Source: Saccharospirillum alexandrii_A
GTDB taxonomy: Bacteria > Pseudomonadota > Gammaproteobacteria > Pseudomonadales > Natronospirillaceae
Direction: 5' to 3'
NCBI RefSeq assembly: GCF_043641555.1
Contig: NZ_JBHZRJ010000003.1
Coordinates: forward strand, 682,001 to 746,000
DNA: 64,000 bases
The notes under the pieces are model-generated. The model was not told the DNA's origin and searched no databases. It saw only the letters and a program-made list of their open reading frames with translations. Positions within the stretch are counted from its first letter, which is position 1; each line of letters begins with the position of its first letter. This document shows positions 16,545-24,686 of the stretch, piece after piece. The position numbers and the translations under genes were made by a program.

Positions 16545-17633
16545 ATGTCATTGACGCTGCAAAACGTGTCACGGGTCGTCGATGGAGAGACCTGGATTTC
16601 GGATGTCGATCTGACGCTGGAGCCGGGTTCCTTCAACGTATTGCTGGGGCGAACGCTCTCCGGCAAAACCACTCTGATGCGTCTGATGGCCGGACTTGAC
16701 CGGCCAACCAAGGGCAAGGTTCTGATGAATGGCGTGGATGTCACCGGCGTGTCGGTGCGCGAGCGGAACATCTCCATGGTGTATCAACAGTTTATCAATT
16801 ACCCGAACCTCACCGTTTACGAAAACATCGCTTCGCCACTGCGCCTGGCCAAACTGGACAAAGGCACGCTCGATCGGCGGGTGCGTGAAACCGCTGAAAT
16901 GCTGGGCATCGAATCCATGCTCGATCGACTGCCACTGGAACTCTCCGGGGGGCAACAGCAGAGAACGGCGATGGCCCGTGCTCTGGTGAAGGACGCCCAG
17001 GTGGTCCTGTTCGATGAACCCCTGGTCAACCTCGACTACAAATTGCGCGAAGGGTTGCGCGATGAGTTGCGCAATCTGTTCAAAGCGCGCAATTGCATTG
17101 CCGTTTACGCTACCACCGAACCCAATGAAGCGCTGGCACTGGGCGGTAATACGGCGGTATTGCATGAGGGGCGCTTGCTGCAAATGGGCCCGACGGCACA
17201 GGTGTACCACAAGCCGCGCGACATCATCACGGCAGAAATGTTCTCGGAACCGCCCATTAATGTGGTGCCGGGGGAGGTGACAGAAAATGAAGTTACCTTT
17301 GATCAGGACGTGCACTTTCAACTGAACAATGATCTGAAAATGCTGCAGCCGGGGCATTACCAGTTCGGGGTCCGGGCCTCGCACATCGGCCTGGTGCCTC
17401 ATTCCGACGACGACCTTGAACTGCCGGTAAAAGTGGATCTGGCTGAGCTGTCCGGTTCGGAGACCTTCCTGCACGTGCGCAACCCTCACTTCGAGCTGGT
17501 GCTGCATTTGTCCGGAGTCCACGAATACGAGGTTGATCAGGAGATCAAAATCTATTTTCCGACCCACAAGTTGTATGCCTTCGATACCCAGGGCTCGCTT
17601 GTTCACTCGCCCGCCCGACTTGTGGAGGCCTGA
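16545..17633 (+). CDS. glpS: Glycerol ABC transporter ATPase GlpS
   Basis: One of two ATPases of the GlpSTPQUV glycerol importer known from Rhizobium; 362 residues with an N-terminal nucleotide-binding domain and a C-terminal TOBE-like part (about 285-355). Walker A is the variant GRTLSGKTT (about 33-41), the signature LSGGQ is intact (133-137), and Walker B reads VVLFDEP. The switch (H-loop) histidine is replaced by Thr: VYATTEP, T191. Its partner GlpT has the opposite defect. First gene of the operon, read from the sigma-54 promoter; GlpT starts 2 bases after its stop. Confidence 0.92.
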   Translation: MSLTLQNVSRVVDGETWISDVDLTLEPGSFNVLLGRTLSGKTTLMRLMAGLDRPTKGKVLMNGVDVTGVSVRERNISMVYQQFINYPNLTVYENIASPLRLAKLDKGTLDRRVRETAEMLGIESMLDRLPLELSGGQQQRTAMARALVKDAQVVLFDEPLVNLDYKLREGLRDELRNLFKARNCIAVYATTEPNEALALGGNTAVLHEGRLLQMGPTAQVYHKPRDIITAEMFSEPPINVVPGEVTENEVTFDQDVHFQLNNDLKMLQPGHYQFGVRASHIGLVPHSDDDLELPVKVDLAELSGSETFLHVRNPHFELVLHLSGVHEYEVDQEIKIYFPTHKLYAFDTQGSLVHSPARLVEA

Positions 17634-17635
17634 TC

Positions 17636-18736
17636 ATGGCGCAAATTACCTTGAAGTCACTGGCACATACTTACAGTGCCAACCCCAAAGGTCCGGAAGA
17701 CTATGCCATTCGTGAAATGCAGCATGTCTGGGAGCAAGGTGGAGCTTATGCCTTGCTGGGCCCATCCGGGTGCGGCAAGTCGACGTTGCTGAACATCATT
17801 TCCGGCCTGCTGGAACCATCTGATGGCGACATTCTGTTCGACGATATCCGGGTTAATAAACTGAAACCCGAGCAGCGCAACATTGCTCAGGTGTTTCAGT
17901 TCCCGGTGGTGTACGACACCATGACGGTGTTCGAGAACCTCGCCTTTCCACTGCGGAACATCGGTGTGCCTGAGCACAAGGTCAAGTCCAAGGTGTATGA
18001 AGTGGCGGAAGTGCTGGAGCTGACTGAACAGCTGAATCGCAAAGCCAAAGGGCTAAGTGCCGATCAGAAGCAAAAAGTATCGATGGGCCGTGGCCTGGTA
18101 CGGGACGATGTATCCGCCATTTTGTTCGACGAACCGCTGACGGTCATTGACCCGCAACTGAAATGGAAGCTGCGGCGCAAGCTCAAACAGATCCACAAGC
18201 AGTTCAACACCACCATGGTGTATGTAACACACGATCAGTTGGAGGCATCGACCTTCGCCGACAAGATCGCGCTGATGTTCGAAGGTCAGATTGTTCAGTT
18301 TGGTACACCCCGGGAATTGTTTGAAAGCCCGAAGCATACCTTTGTCGGTTATTTCATTGGCAGCCCGGGCATGAATTTCATCACGCCGGAGCTGACTGAT
18401 CGCGGCCTTGAATTTGAAGGCCAGCTGATGCCGGTAGCGGATGAGATGGTCGCGCATTTGCGCCAGTCCGGTATTACCAACATCAAACTGGGCATTCGTC
18501 CCGAGTTTGTCCATGTCTGGACAGAAGCCAATGACGATGCTTTTGAGGTCACCATTCAGGATATCGAAGATCTGGGTACCTACCGGATCATGTCGTTCCG
18601 CTTCGGCTCGATTCCGATGAAGGCACGTTTGCACGAAGATCAGAAAGTGCCGGATAAGAAAGCACGCGTCAGCTTTCCCGAGCAATGGCTCAAAGTCTAT
18701 GCCGACGAATATTTGCTGGAGCTTCCCCATGAATAA
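17636..18736 (+). CDS. glpT: Glycerol ABC transporter ATPase GlpT
   Basis: Second ATPase of the importer, 366 residues. Walker A is GPSGCGKST (about 42-50), Walker B is AILFDEP, and the H-loop VYVTHDQ is intact, but the signature is LSADQ (140-144) instead of LSGGQ. A GlpS-GlpT heterodimer would therefore have one normal composite ATP site (GlpT Walker A and His with the GlpS signature) and one degenerate site. Here glpT means the ATPase of the rhizobial naming, not the glycerol-3-phosphate antiporter. The stop overlaps the glpP start by 8 bases. Confidence 0.92.
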   Translation: MAQITLKSLAHTYSANPKGPEDYAIREMQHVWEQGGAYALLGPSGCGKSTLLNIISGLLEPSDGDILFDDIRVNKLKPEQRNIAQVFQFPVVYDTMTVFENLAFPLRNIGVPEHKVKSKVYEVAEVLELTEQLNRKAKGLSADQKQKVSMGRGLVRDDVSAILFDEPLTVIDPQLKWKLRRKLKQIHKQFNTTMVYVTHDQLEASTFADKIALMFEGQIVQFGTPRELFESPKHTFVGYFIGSPGMNFITPELTDRGLEFEGQLMPVADEMVAHLRQSGITNIKLGIRPEFVHVWTEANDDAFEVTIQDIEDLGTYRIMSFRFGSIPMKARLHEDQKVPDKKARVSFPEQWLKVYADEYLLELPHE

Positions 18737-19619
18737 GATTGAAAGCAACAAGGGGTGGTTGTTTGTTCTGCCCGTCTTTATTGTCGTTGCGTTTTCAGCG
18801 GTTATCCCGCTGATGACGGTGGTGAACTATTCGGTTCAGGATGTGTTCGACGCTAATACCCGTTTTTTCACCGGTACAGAATGGTACCGGACGATGTTGA
18901 ACGATCCGCAATTGCAGGGTGCGCTTGTCCGGCAATTCATTTTCTCCTTTACCATTCTGGCCATTGAAGTGCCACTGGGCATTCTGGTGGCGCTGATGAT
19001 GCCCAAGAAGGGTTGGCAGGCATCGCTGTCGCTGGTGCTGGTGTCGTTGCCACTGCTGATTCCGCTGAACGTGGTGGGCACTATCTGGCAAATATTTACC
19101 CGCACAGACATTGGCCTGATGGGCTGGGGGGTGCGTGAACTGGGTTATGCCTACAACATTTCACGAAATTCAGGCGATGCCTGGGCGACCATTATTCTGA
19201 TGGATGTCTGGCACTGGACACCGCTGATTGCCTTGTTGTGCTACAGCGGCCTGCGCGCCATCCCTGAGGCTTACTATCAGGCTGCCCGTATTGATCGTGC
19301 CTCACGCTGGGCCGTGTTCCGTTACATCCAACTGCCCAAGTTGACCAATGTGCTGGTTATTGGCGTGCTGATTCGCTTTATGGACTCGTTCATGATCTAT
19401 GCCGAGCCTTTTGTGTTGACGGGGGGCGGCCCTGGCAGTTCAACCACCTTTCTCAGCCAGGCATTGACGGCGATGGCCATCGGGCAGTTTGATCTGGGTC
19501 CTGCGGCCGCTTTCTCGATCATTTATTTTCTGATCATTCTAGCCGTGAGCTTTGTGTTCTACACCACCATCATGCACATGCAAAAAGACAAGACGACGCA
19601 AAAGACCGGGGATAACTGA
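18729..19619 (+). CDS. glpP: Glycerol ABC transporter permease GlpP
   Basis: Inner-membrane permease, MalF/UgpA class, 296 residues with about six helices, starting WLFVLPVFIVVAFSAVIPLM. The EAA loop that contacts the ATPase is at EAYYQAARIDRASRWAVFRY (about 180-199). The ATG at 18729 lies inside the end of glpT, with GGAG upstream; an earlier in-frame ATG at 18699 lies deeper within glpT and adds no membrane sequence. With GlpQ it forms the channel for glycerol. Confidence 0.92.
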   Translation: MNKIESNKGWLFVLPVFIVVAFSAVIPLMTVVNYSVQDVFDANTRFFTGTEWYRTMLNDPQLQGALVRQFIFSFTILAIEVPLGILVALMMPKKGWQASLSLVLVSLPLLIPLNVVGTIWQIFTRTDIGLMGWGVRELGYAYNISRNSGDAWATIILMDVWHWTPLIALLCYSGLRAIPEAYYQAARIDRASRWAVFRYIQLPKLTNVLVIGVLIRFMDSFMIYAEPFVLTGGGPGSSTTFLSQALTAMAIGQFDLGPAAAFSIIYFLIILAVSFVFYTTIMHMQKDKTTQKTGDN

Positions 19620-19713
19620 CATGACGATGACCACGACAAACGGCGCTTCGATGCCAAAGTCGAAATCTGCCCCCTCATTCGATGTTCGTGCCCGGTACAA
19701 AGGAGACTCTGCC

Positions 19714-20508
19714 ATGAAGTCACGCATTGGTCTGACTATCTATTTGGTACTGCTGATCCTGCCGATCTACTGGCTGGTCAACATGTCGTTTAAAACCAAC
19801 CAGGAAATACTGGGTGCGCTGTCATTCTTTCCCAATAATTTCACGCTGGATAACTACCAGCGCATTCTGACCGACCCCAGCTGGTACAGCGGCTACATCA
19901 ACTCCATGACCTACGTGGCCATGAACATGACCATCAGTTTGTTGGTAGCACTGCCGGCGGCCTATGCGTTCAGTCGCTATAAGTTTGTCGGTGACAAACA
20001 TCTGTTTTTCTGGCTGCTGACCAACAAGATGGCGCCACCGGCGGTGTTCGCTTTGCCGTTCTTCCAGCTGTATTCCTCGATCGGCTTGTTCGATACGCAC
20101 ATCGCCGTAGCACTGGCTCACTGTCTGTTTAACGTGGCTTTGGCTGTCTGGATTCTGGAAGGGTTTATGTCGGGCGTACCCATCGAAATTGATGAGACGG
20201 CTTACATCGACGGCTACAAGTTCTGGAACTTTTTCCTGAAGATCTACATTCCACTGATTCGCTCGGGCATTGGGGTTACCGCCTTCTTTCTGTTCATGTT
20301 CTCCTGGATAGAACTGTTGCTCGCACGCACCTTAACGGCAACGGAGTCACAGCCCATTCAGGCGATCATGACACGTACAGCCGGGGCGTCTGGCATTGAC
20401 TGGGGTCTGTTGTCGGCTGCCGGCGTTCTGACCATCTTGCCTGGCATTTTTGTTATCTACTTTGTTCGTAACCACGTCGCCAAGGGCTTCGCTCTTGGCC
20501 GTACCTGA
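19714..20508 (+). CDS. glpQ: Glycerol ABC transporter permease GlpQ
   Basis: Second permease, MalG/UgpE class, 264 residues. It starts MKSRIGLTIYLVLLILPIYW, has about six helices, and carries the EAA loop IEIDETAYIDGYKFWNFFLK. I chose ATG 19714 because AAAGGAG precedes it by eight bases. An in-frame ATG at 19621, two bases after the glpP stop, would add a 31-residue hydrophilic leader with only a weak site; both starts may be used. The name follows the rhizobial importer and is not the glycerophosphodiesterase. Confidence 0.9.
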   Translation: MKSRIGLTIYLVLLILPIYWLVNMSFKTNQEILGALSFFPNNFTLDNYQRILTDPSWYSGYINSMTYVAMNMTISLLVALPAAYAFSRYKFVGDKHLFFWLLTNKMAPPAVFALPFFQLYSSIGLFDTHIAVALAHCLFNVALAVWILEGFMSGVPIEIDETAYIDGYKFWNFFLKIYIPLIRSGIGVTAFFLFMFSWIELLLARTLTATESQPIQAIMTRTAGASGIDWGLLSAAGVLTILPGIFVIYFVRNHVAKGFALGRT

Positions 20509-20519
20509 GGAGACTTCCA

Positions 20520-20792
20520 ATGAACTGGATGGTCTGGACTTTACCTACAGCTGGCTTTTTTTCTGCAATAGCAGTGATTCTGGCGGGTATGACGGTGTGG
20601 CAGTATTTTTCGCCGTCGATCGAACGCAAAGGCTTTTTGCCCATCAGTACCACCCGGGGTGATCGATTGTTTATTGGTCTGCTGACCAGCGCTTTCTTTC
20701 ATCTGGGGATGATTGGGTTTACGGAATTTCACGTGTTGGTAGCAACCGCTCTGTCAGTCGTCTGGGTAGTCGTACTGATGCGCTGGGGTTGA
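20520..20792 (+). CDS. glpU: Small membrane protein GlpU (DUF2160)
   Basis: 90-residue membrane protein with helices at about 5-27, 48-65 and 70-87, between permease and binding-protein genes, exactly where glpU lies in the rhizobial glycerol operon. DUF2160 members accompany this importer; the role is unknown, perhaps complex assembly. GAGGAG precedes the ATG by seven bases. Confidence 0.85.
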   Translation: MNWMVWTLPTAGFFSAIAVILAGMTVWQYFSPSIERKGFLPISTTRGDRLFIGLLTSAFFHLGMIGFTEFHVLVATALSVVWVVVLMRWG

Positions 20793-20869
20793 CCCGAAGC
20801 AATGTGAAACAAAAGGAAAGGACGATGTTAGTAAAGGGATGTAATTCGAGAACCAAGAATGAGGTCATC

Positions 20870-22603
20870 ATGAACAATAAAAAAATGAAGTACCTATCGC
20901 TAGTTATGTCAGGTTCTTTCCTGATCGCTGCCCACACTCAGGCCGAAGACCAGTATCGTCAGGCGGCCGAGCGTTGGGTTGATAACAACTTTCAGCGCTC
21001 TACGCTCAGCCGTGAAGAGCAGATTGCTGAACTTGAGTGGTTTATTCAGGCCGCCGAACCGTTCCGGGGCATGGAAATCAGTACCGTTGCAGAAGGGCTG
21101 ACAACGCACGAATATGAATCGAGCGTGTTGGCTGAAGCCTTTACAGAAATTACCGGTATTGAAGTCACGCACAACATCATCGGCGAAGGTGACGTTGTCA
21201 ACACCATGCAAACGCAGATGCAGTCCAACCGAAGCATTTACGATGGCTTCGTCAACGACTCGGATGCAATCGGTACGCACCTGCGCTACGGCAAGACCAT
21301 CGCTATTTCAGATGCGATCGAGAATGAATGGAGCGATTTTACCAACCCTGGTCTGGACCTGGATGACTTTATCGGCATTCAGTATACAACTGGCCCGGAC
21401 GGTAAAATTTACCAGTTGCCAACCCAGCAGTTTGCCAACCTCTACTGGTTCCGTGCCGACTGGTTCGAGCGCGACGATCTGAAGGCGGCATTCCGCGATG
21501 AATACGGTTACGACCTGGGAGTCCCCTTGAACTGGTCGGCCTATGAAGACATTGCAGAGTTCTTCACCGGTCGGGAAATCGACGGTCAAACTGTCTATGG
21601 TCACATGGATTATGGTCGTCGTGACCCGTCATTGGGCTGGCGCTTCCACGATTCCTGGTTCTCCATGGCCGGCATGGGCGACCCGGGTCTGCCGTTCGGT
21701 AACCCCGTCGATGACTGGGGCATTCGTGTGAATGCAGAAGGCAACCCGGTTGGTGCCAGTGTTACCCGCGGTGGTGCGACCAACTCGCCCGCGTCTGAAT
21801 ACGCGCTGCGTAAAATGGTTGACTGGTTGCGTGACTATGCGCCGCCAGAAGCACAAGGCATGACCTTTGGTGAAGCAGGGCCGGTACCGGCGCAGGGCAA
21901 TATCGCCCAGCAAGCTTTTTGGTACACTGCCTTTACGGCAGACATGACGGATCCGTCTTTGCCGGTAACGGAAGACGACGGCACGCCGAAGTGGCGCATG
22001 GCTCCATCGCCAGTCGGTCCGTACTGGGAAGAAGGCATGAAAGTCGGCTATCAGGACGTAGGTGCCTGGACCTTCTTTGATTCCACGCCGGAAGACCGTC
22101 GCACCGCTGCCTGGTTGTTTGCCCAGTTCACCGTGTCCAAAACGGTGTCACTGGAAAAAACCATCCGCGGCCTGACACCCATTCGTCGCTCTGATATTAA
22201 TTCCGATGAAATGACCGAGCTGGCTCCCAAGCTGGGCGGTCTGGTTGAATTCTATCGCAGCCCGAATGAGAGCATGTGGACACCGTCTGGTACCAACGTA
22301 CCTGACTATCCGCGGCTTGCTCCGCTGTGGTGGCAGAACCTGGCACCGGCCGTTAGTGGTGAAATTTCTGCTCAGGAAGCACTGGATAACCTGGCCGGTG
22401 CAATCGATAACACCATGAGTCGTCTGGCCCGTGCCAATGTGTTTGAGCAGTATGCTCCAATCCTCAATGAAGAGCGTGATGCCCAGTACTGGCTCGATCA
22501 GCCGGGTGCACCCAAGCCCCGCCTGGACAACGAAAAGCCGCAAGGCCGTACCCAGCCATATGATGAAATGATGGCTGAGTGGATGGCTGCCGGTACGATG
22601 TAA
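20870..22603 (+). CDS. glpV: Glycerol ABC transporter substrate-binding protein GlpV
   Basis: Periplasmic binding protein of 577 residues, long for a sugar binder but normal for GlpV. The signal peptide (YLSLVMSGSFLIAAHTQA) is followed by the mature AEDQYRQAAERW. The binding-protein core includes LPTQQFANLYWFRADWFER (about 180-198) and RGGATNSPASEY. I chose ATG 20870 because GAGG lies five bases upstream; an earlier start would place about 27 hydrophilic residues before the signal. A close paralog follows at 22941. A hairpin after the stop probably ends the main operon. Confidence 0.92.
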   Translation: MNNKKMKYLSLVMSGSFLIAAHTQAEDQYRQAAERWVDNNFQRSTLSREEQIAELEWFIQAAEPFRGMEISTVAEGLTTHEYESSVLAEAFTEITGIEVTHNIIGEGDVVNTMQTQMQSNRSIYDGFVNDSDAIGTHLRYGKTIAISDAIENEWSDFTNPGLDLDDFIGIQYTTGPDGKIYQLPTQQFANLYWFRADWFERDDLKAAFRDEYGYDLGVPLNWSAYEDIAEFFTGREIDGQTVYGHMDYGRRDPSLGWRFHDSWFSMAGMGDPGLPFGNPVDDWGIRVNAEGNPVGASVTRGGATNSPASEYALRKMVDWLRDYAPPEAQGMTFGEAGPVPAQGNIAQQAFWYTAFTADMTDPSLPVTEDDGTPKWRMAPSPVGPYWEEGMKVGYQDVGAWTFFDSTPEDRRTAAWLFAQFTVSKTVSLEKTIRGLTPIRRSDINSDEMTELAPKLGGLVEFYRSPNESMWTPSGTNVPDYPRLAPLWWQNLAPAVSGEISAQEALDNLAGAIDNTMSRLARANVFEQYAPILNEERDAQYWLDQPGAPKPRLDNEKPQGRTQPYDEMMAEWMAAGTM

Positions 22604-22610
22604 TGGCTCG

Positions 22611-22644
22611 GGGTTTGCTCGCTGTATGAGCAAACCCTTATTTT
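22611..22644 (+). terminator. Hairpin terminator after glpV
   Basis: GGGTTTGCTC and GAGCAAACCC form a perfect ten-pair stem around GCTGTAT, followed by a T-rich TTATTTT. It begins eight bases after the glpV stop. The T run is broken by one A, so read-through to the second binding protein is possible. Confidence 0.75.
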
Positions 22645-22715
22645 AACATTGTCAGACAGATCAACTAGACACGAGAGTTAATGCAAATGAGGCGGCCGGA
22701 CTATTCACCCGGCCT

Positions 22716-22791
22716 GGGGTTTCTGCCTGAAACCCCGCCTCGTTTGTACCCACGAGTGCTGAGTCCTTGGGCTGGTTTCCAGCCCCTTTTT
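22716..22791 (+). terminator. Two further hairpins, the second a rho-independent terminator
   Basis: GGGGTTTC-TGCCT-GAAACCCC (22716-22736) lies within a larger GAGGCGG/CCGCCTC pairing. GGGCTGG-TTT-CCAGCCC (22769-22785) is followed by CTTTTT and is a strong terminator. With the hairpin at 22611 this makes three stem-loops between the two paralogous binding-protein genes, so the second one probably has its own promoter after 22791 or is expressed at a lower level by read-through. Confidence 0.75.
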
Positions 22792-22940
22792 CGATAACAC
22801 CAGAAGCCCGGTGTCGGTCGAAGGTACGATGGAAGCGCAAGTCTCAGGGAGCCTTAACCTAAGCACATACCGAACAATAAAAAACTGCATCGCCGTGCCA
22901 GCAATACAAGGCCGGCGGGTACACAGTGAAGGTTATTCCC

Positions 22941-24668
22941 ATGTTCAATTCCCATTCCTTTTTTCGGGCGGCCGTCCTGATGACGTGCTGTGCCTGCCAG
23001 ATAACCCTGGCCGATGTTCTGGATAACTGGATAGACCAGGAATTCACCCCCTCCACCCTGACCCGGGAGCAGCAGAGAACCGAACTTGACTGGTTCAGAT
23101 CTGCAGCCGAACCACTGCAGGGCATGACCATCAACGTATTGAGTGAAGGCATTGCGATGCATGAGTATGAATCGGAGGTTTTGGCCCGCGCGTTTTCAGA
23201 GATCACCGGTATAACGGTTAATCATGTCATCGCCCGTGAAGATCAGGTTATACACCAGCTTTGGTTGCAAATGTTATCCGGTACCAATGAGTTTGATTTG
23301 TTCGCCAACGATTCCGATTCGATTGGCACGCATTTCAGATCCGGAAAAATTCTGTCACTCAGTGATTTTATGGCCAATGAAGGGGAGGCAGTGACCCTGC
23401 CGACACTGGATATCGAAGACTTTATTGGCCTCGATTTCGTGCGCGGCGCCGATGGGGAAATCTATCAGTTGCCGACCCAGCAATTCGCCAACCTTTACTG
23501 GTTCCGCTATGACTGGTTCGAACGCCCCGACTTGCAAGCCCGATTCGCCGAGCGGTATGGCTATGACCTTGGTGTGCCCGTTAACTGGTCGGCCTATGAA
23601 GACATAGCCGAGTTTTTCACCGACGACGTCGGACAACTCGACGGGCATCGTGTGTATGGCCATTCAGACTACGGAAAACGGGATCCCTCGCTTGGTTGGC
23701 GTTTTACCGATGCCTGGTTTTCCATGGCGGGTGCCGGCGACCCGGGTCTGCCTAATGGATTGCCGGTCGATGAGTGGGGCATACGGGTGGAGGATTGCCG
23801 TCCGGTAGGCTCACACGTAGCGCGCGGCGGTGCCACCAATGCCCCGGCCTCGGTCTACGCGCTGACTACTTACGTTGACTGGCTAAAGCGATTCGCACCT
23901 CCGGAAGCACAGAACCTGACCTTTGAACAGGCCGGTTCATTGCCAGCCAATGGCAACATTGCCCAGCAGATATTCTGGTACACCACCTTTACCCACGATT
24001 TGATGCAGCCCGGTCTGCCGGTTACTCACGCCGACGGTACGCCCAAGTGGCGCATGGCCCCGTCGCCCCATGGCGCCTATTGGGAAGAGGGGATGAAGCT
24101 GGGTTATCAGGATGTGGGTGCCTGGACGATTCCTCGCTTCATGAGCCTTGAACGGCAGCAAGCGGCCTGGCTGTACGCTCAGTTTACTGTCTCGAAAACC
24201 GTCTCCCTGAAAAAGACCCTGACCGGATTGACCCCGATTCGTGATTCAGACCTGGCTTCCGGGGCGATGACTGAAATGGCCCCCAGGCTTGGTGGTCTGG
24301 TGGAATTTTATCGCAGCCCGGCCCGGGCGTTCTGGACTCCGACCGGCAACAACGTCCCGGATTATCCAAGGTTATCCGAGCGCTGGTGGCCCAACATTGC
24401 TGACGCCGTATCTGGCATCAAAACCCCACAAGAAGCACTGGATCAGCTAGCCACCGAGCAAGACCGGGTGATGTCGACGATGCAGCGCACGGTGCAGACC
24501 GATGTTTGTCGACCGCACATAGAGCGACTTGCCGATGCGGAAGGCGCTGACTACTGGCTATCTCAACCGGGTGCACCGAAGGCGGTACTGGCCAACGAAA
24601 AACCCCCAGGGCAGACGATCCGATACGACGATTTACTGGAAGCCTGGAATGCCGGGCGCGCTCGTTGA
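22941..24668 (+). CDS. Second GlpV-like periplasmic binding protein (tandem paralog)
   Basis: 575 residues, colinear with GlpV along its whole length and sharing long blocks such as LPTQQFANLYWFR, GYDLGVP.NWSAYEDIAEFFT and EEGMK.GYQDVGAWT. The signal peptide is unusual, holding Cys-Cys-Ala-Cys before the likely cut at TLA/D. I chose ATG 22941, with GAAGG eight bases upstream. Three hairpins separate it from glpV, but only 18 bases separate it from the chemoreceptor gene, so it is co-transcribed with the receptor rather than the transporter. I infer a sensory binding protein for glycerol or a related polyol; it could also be a second import binder. Confidence 0.88.
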   Translation: MFNSHSFFRAAVLMTCCACQITLADVLDNWIDQEFTPSTLTREQQRTELDWFRSAAEPLQGMTINVLSEGIAMHEYESEVLARAFSEITGITVNHVIAREDQVIHQLWLQMLSGTNEFDLFANDSDSIGTHFRSGKILSLSDFMANEGEAVTLPTLDIEDFIGLDFVRGADGEIYQLPTQQFANLYWFRYDWFERPDLQARFAERYGYDLGVPVNWSAYEDIAEFFTDDVGQLDGHRVYGHSDYGKRDPSLGWRFTDAWFSMAGAGDPGLPNGLPVDEWGIRVEDCRPVGSHVARGGATNAPASVYALTTYVDWLKRFAPPEAQNLTFEQAGSLPANGNIAQQIFWYTTFTHDLMQPGLPVTHADGTPKWRMAPSPHGAYWEEGMKLGYQDVGAWTIPRFMSLERQQAAWLYAQFTVSKTVSLKKTLTGLTPIRDSDLASGAMTEMAPRLGGLVEFYRSPARAFWTPTGNNVPDYPRLSERWWPNIADAVSGIKTPQEALDQLATEQDRVMSTMQRTVQTDVCRPHIERLADAEGADYWLSQPGAPKAVLANEKPPGQTIRYDDLLEAWNAGRAR

Positions 24669-24686
24669 GCGTGGGGAGGTAGGGAT

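Noticed and set aside
16569..17606. A 345-codon open frame on the minus strand inside glpS.
   Set aside because: It is antisense to a clear ABC ATPase, and its translation is His/Gln-rich and low in complexity; a codon-bias shadow.
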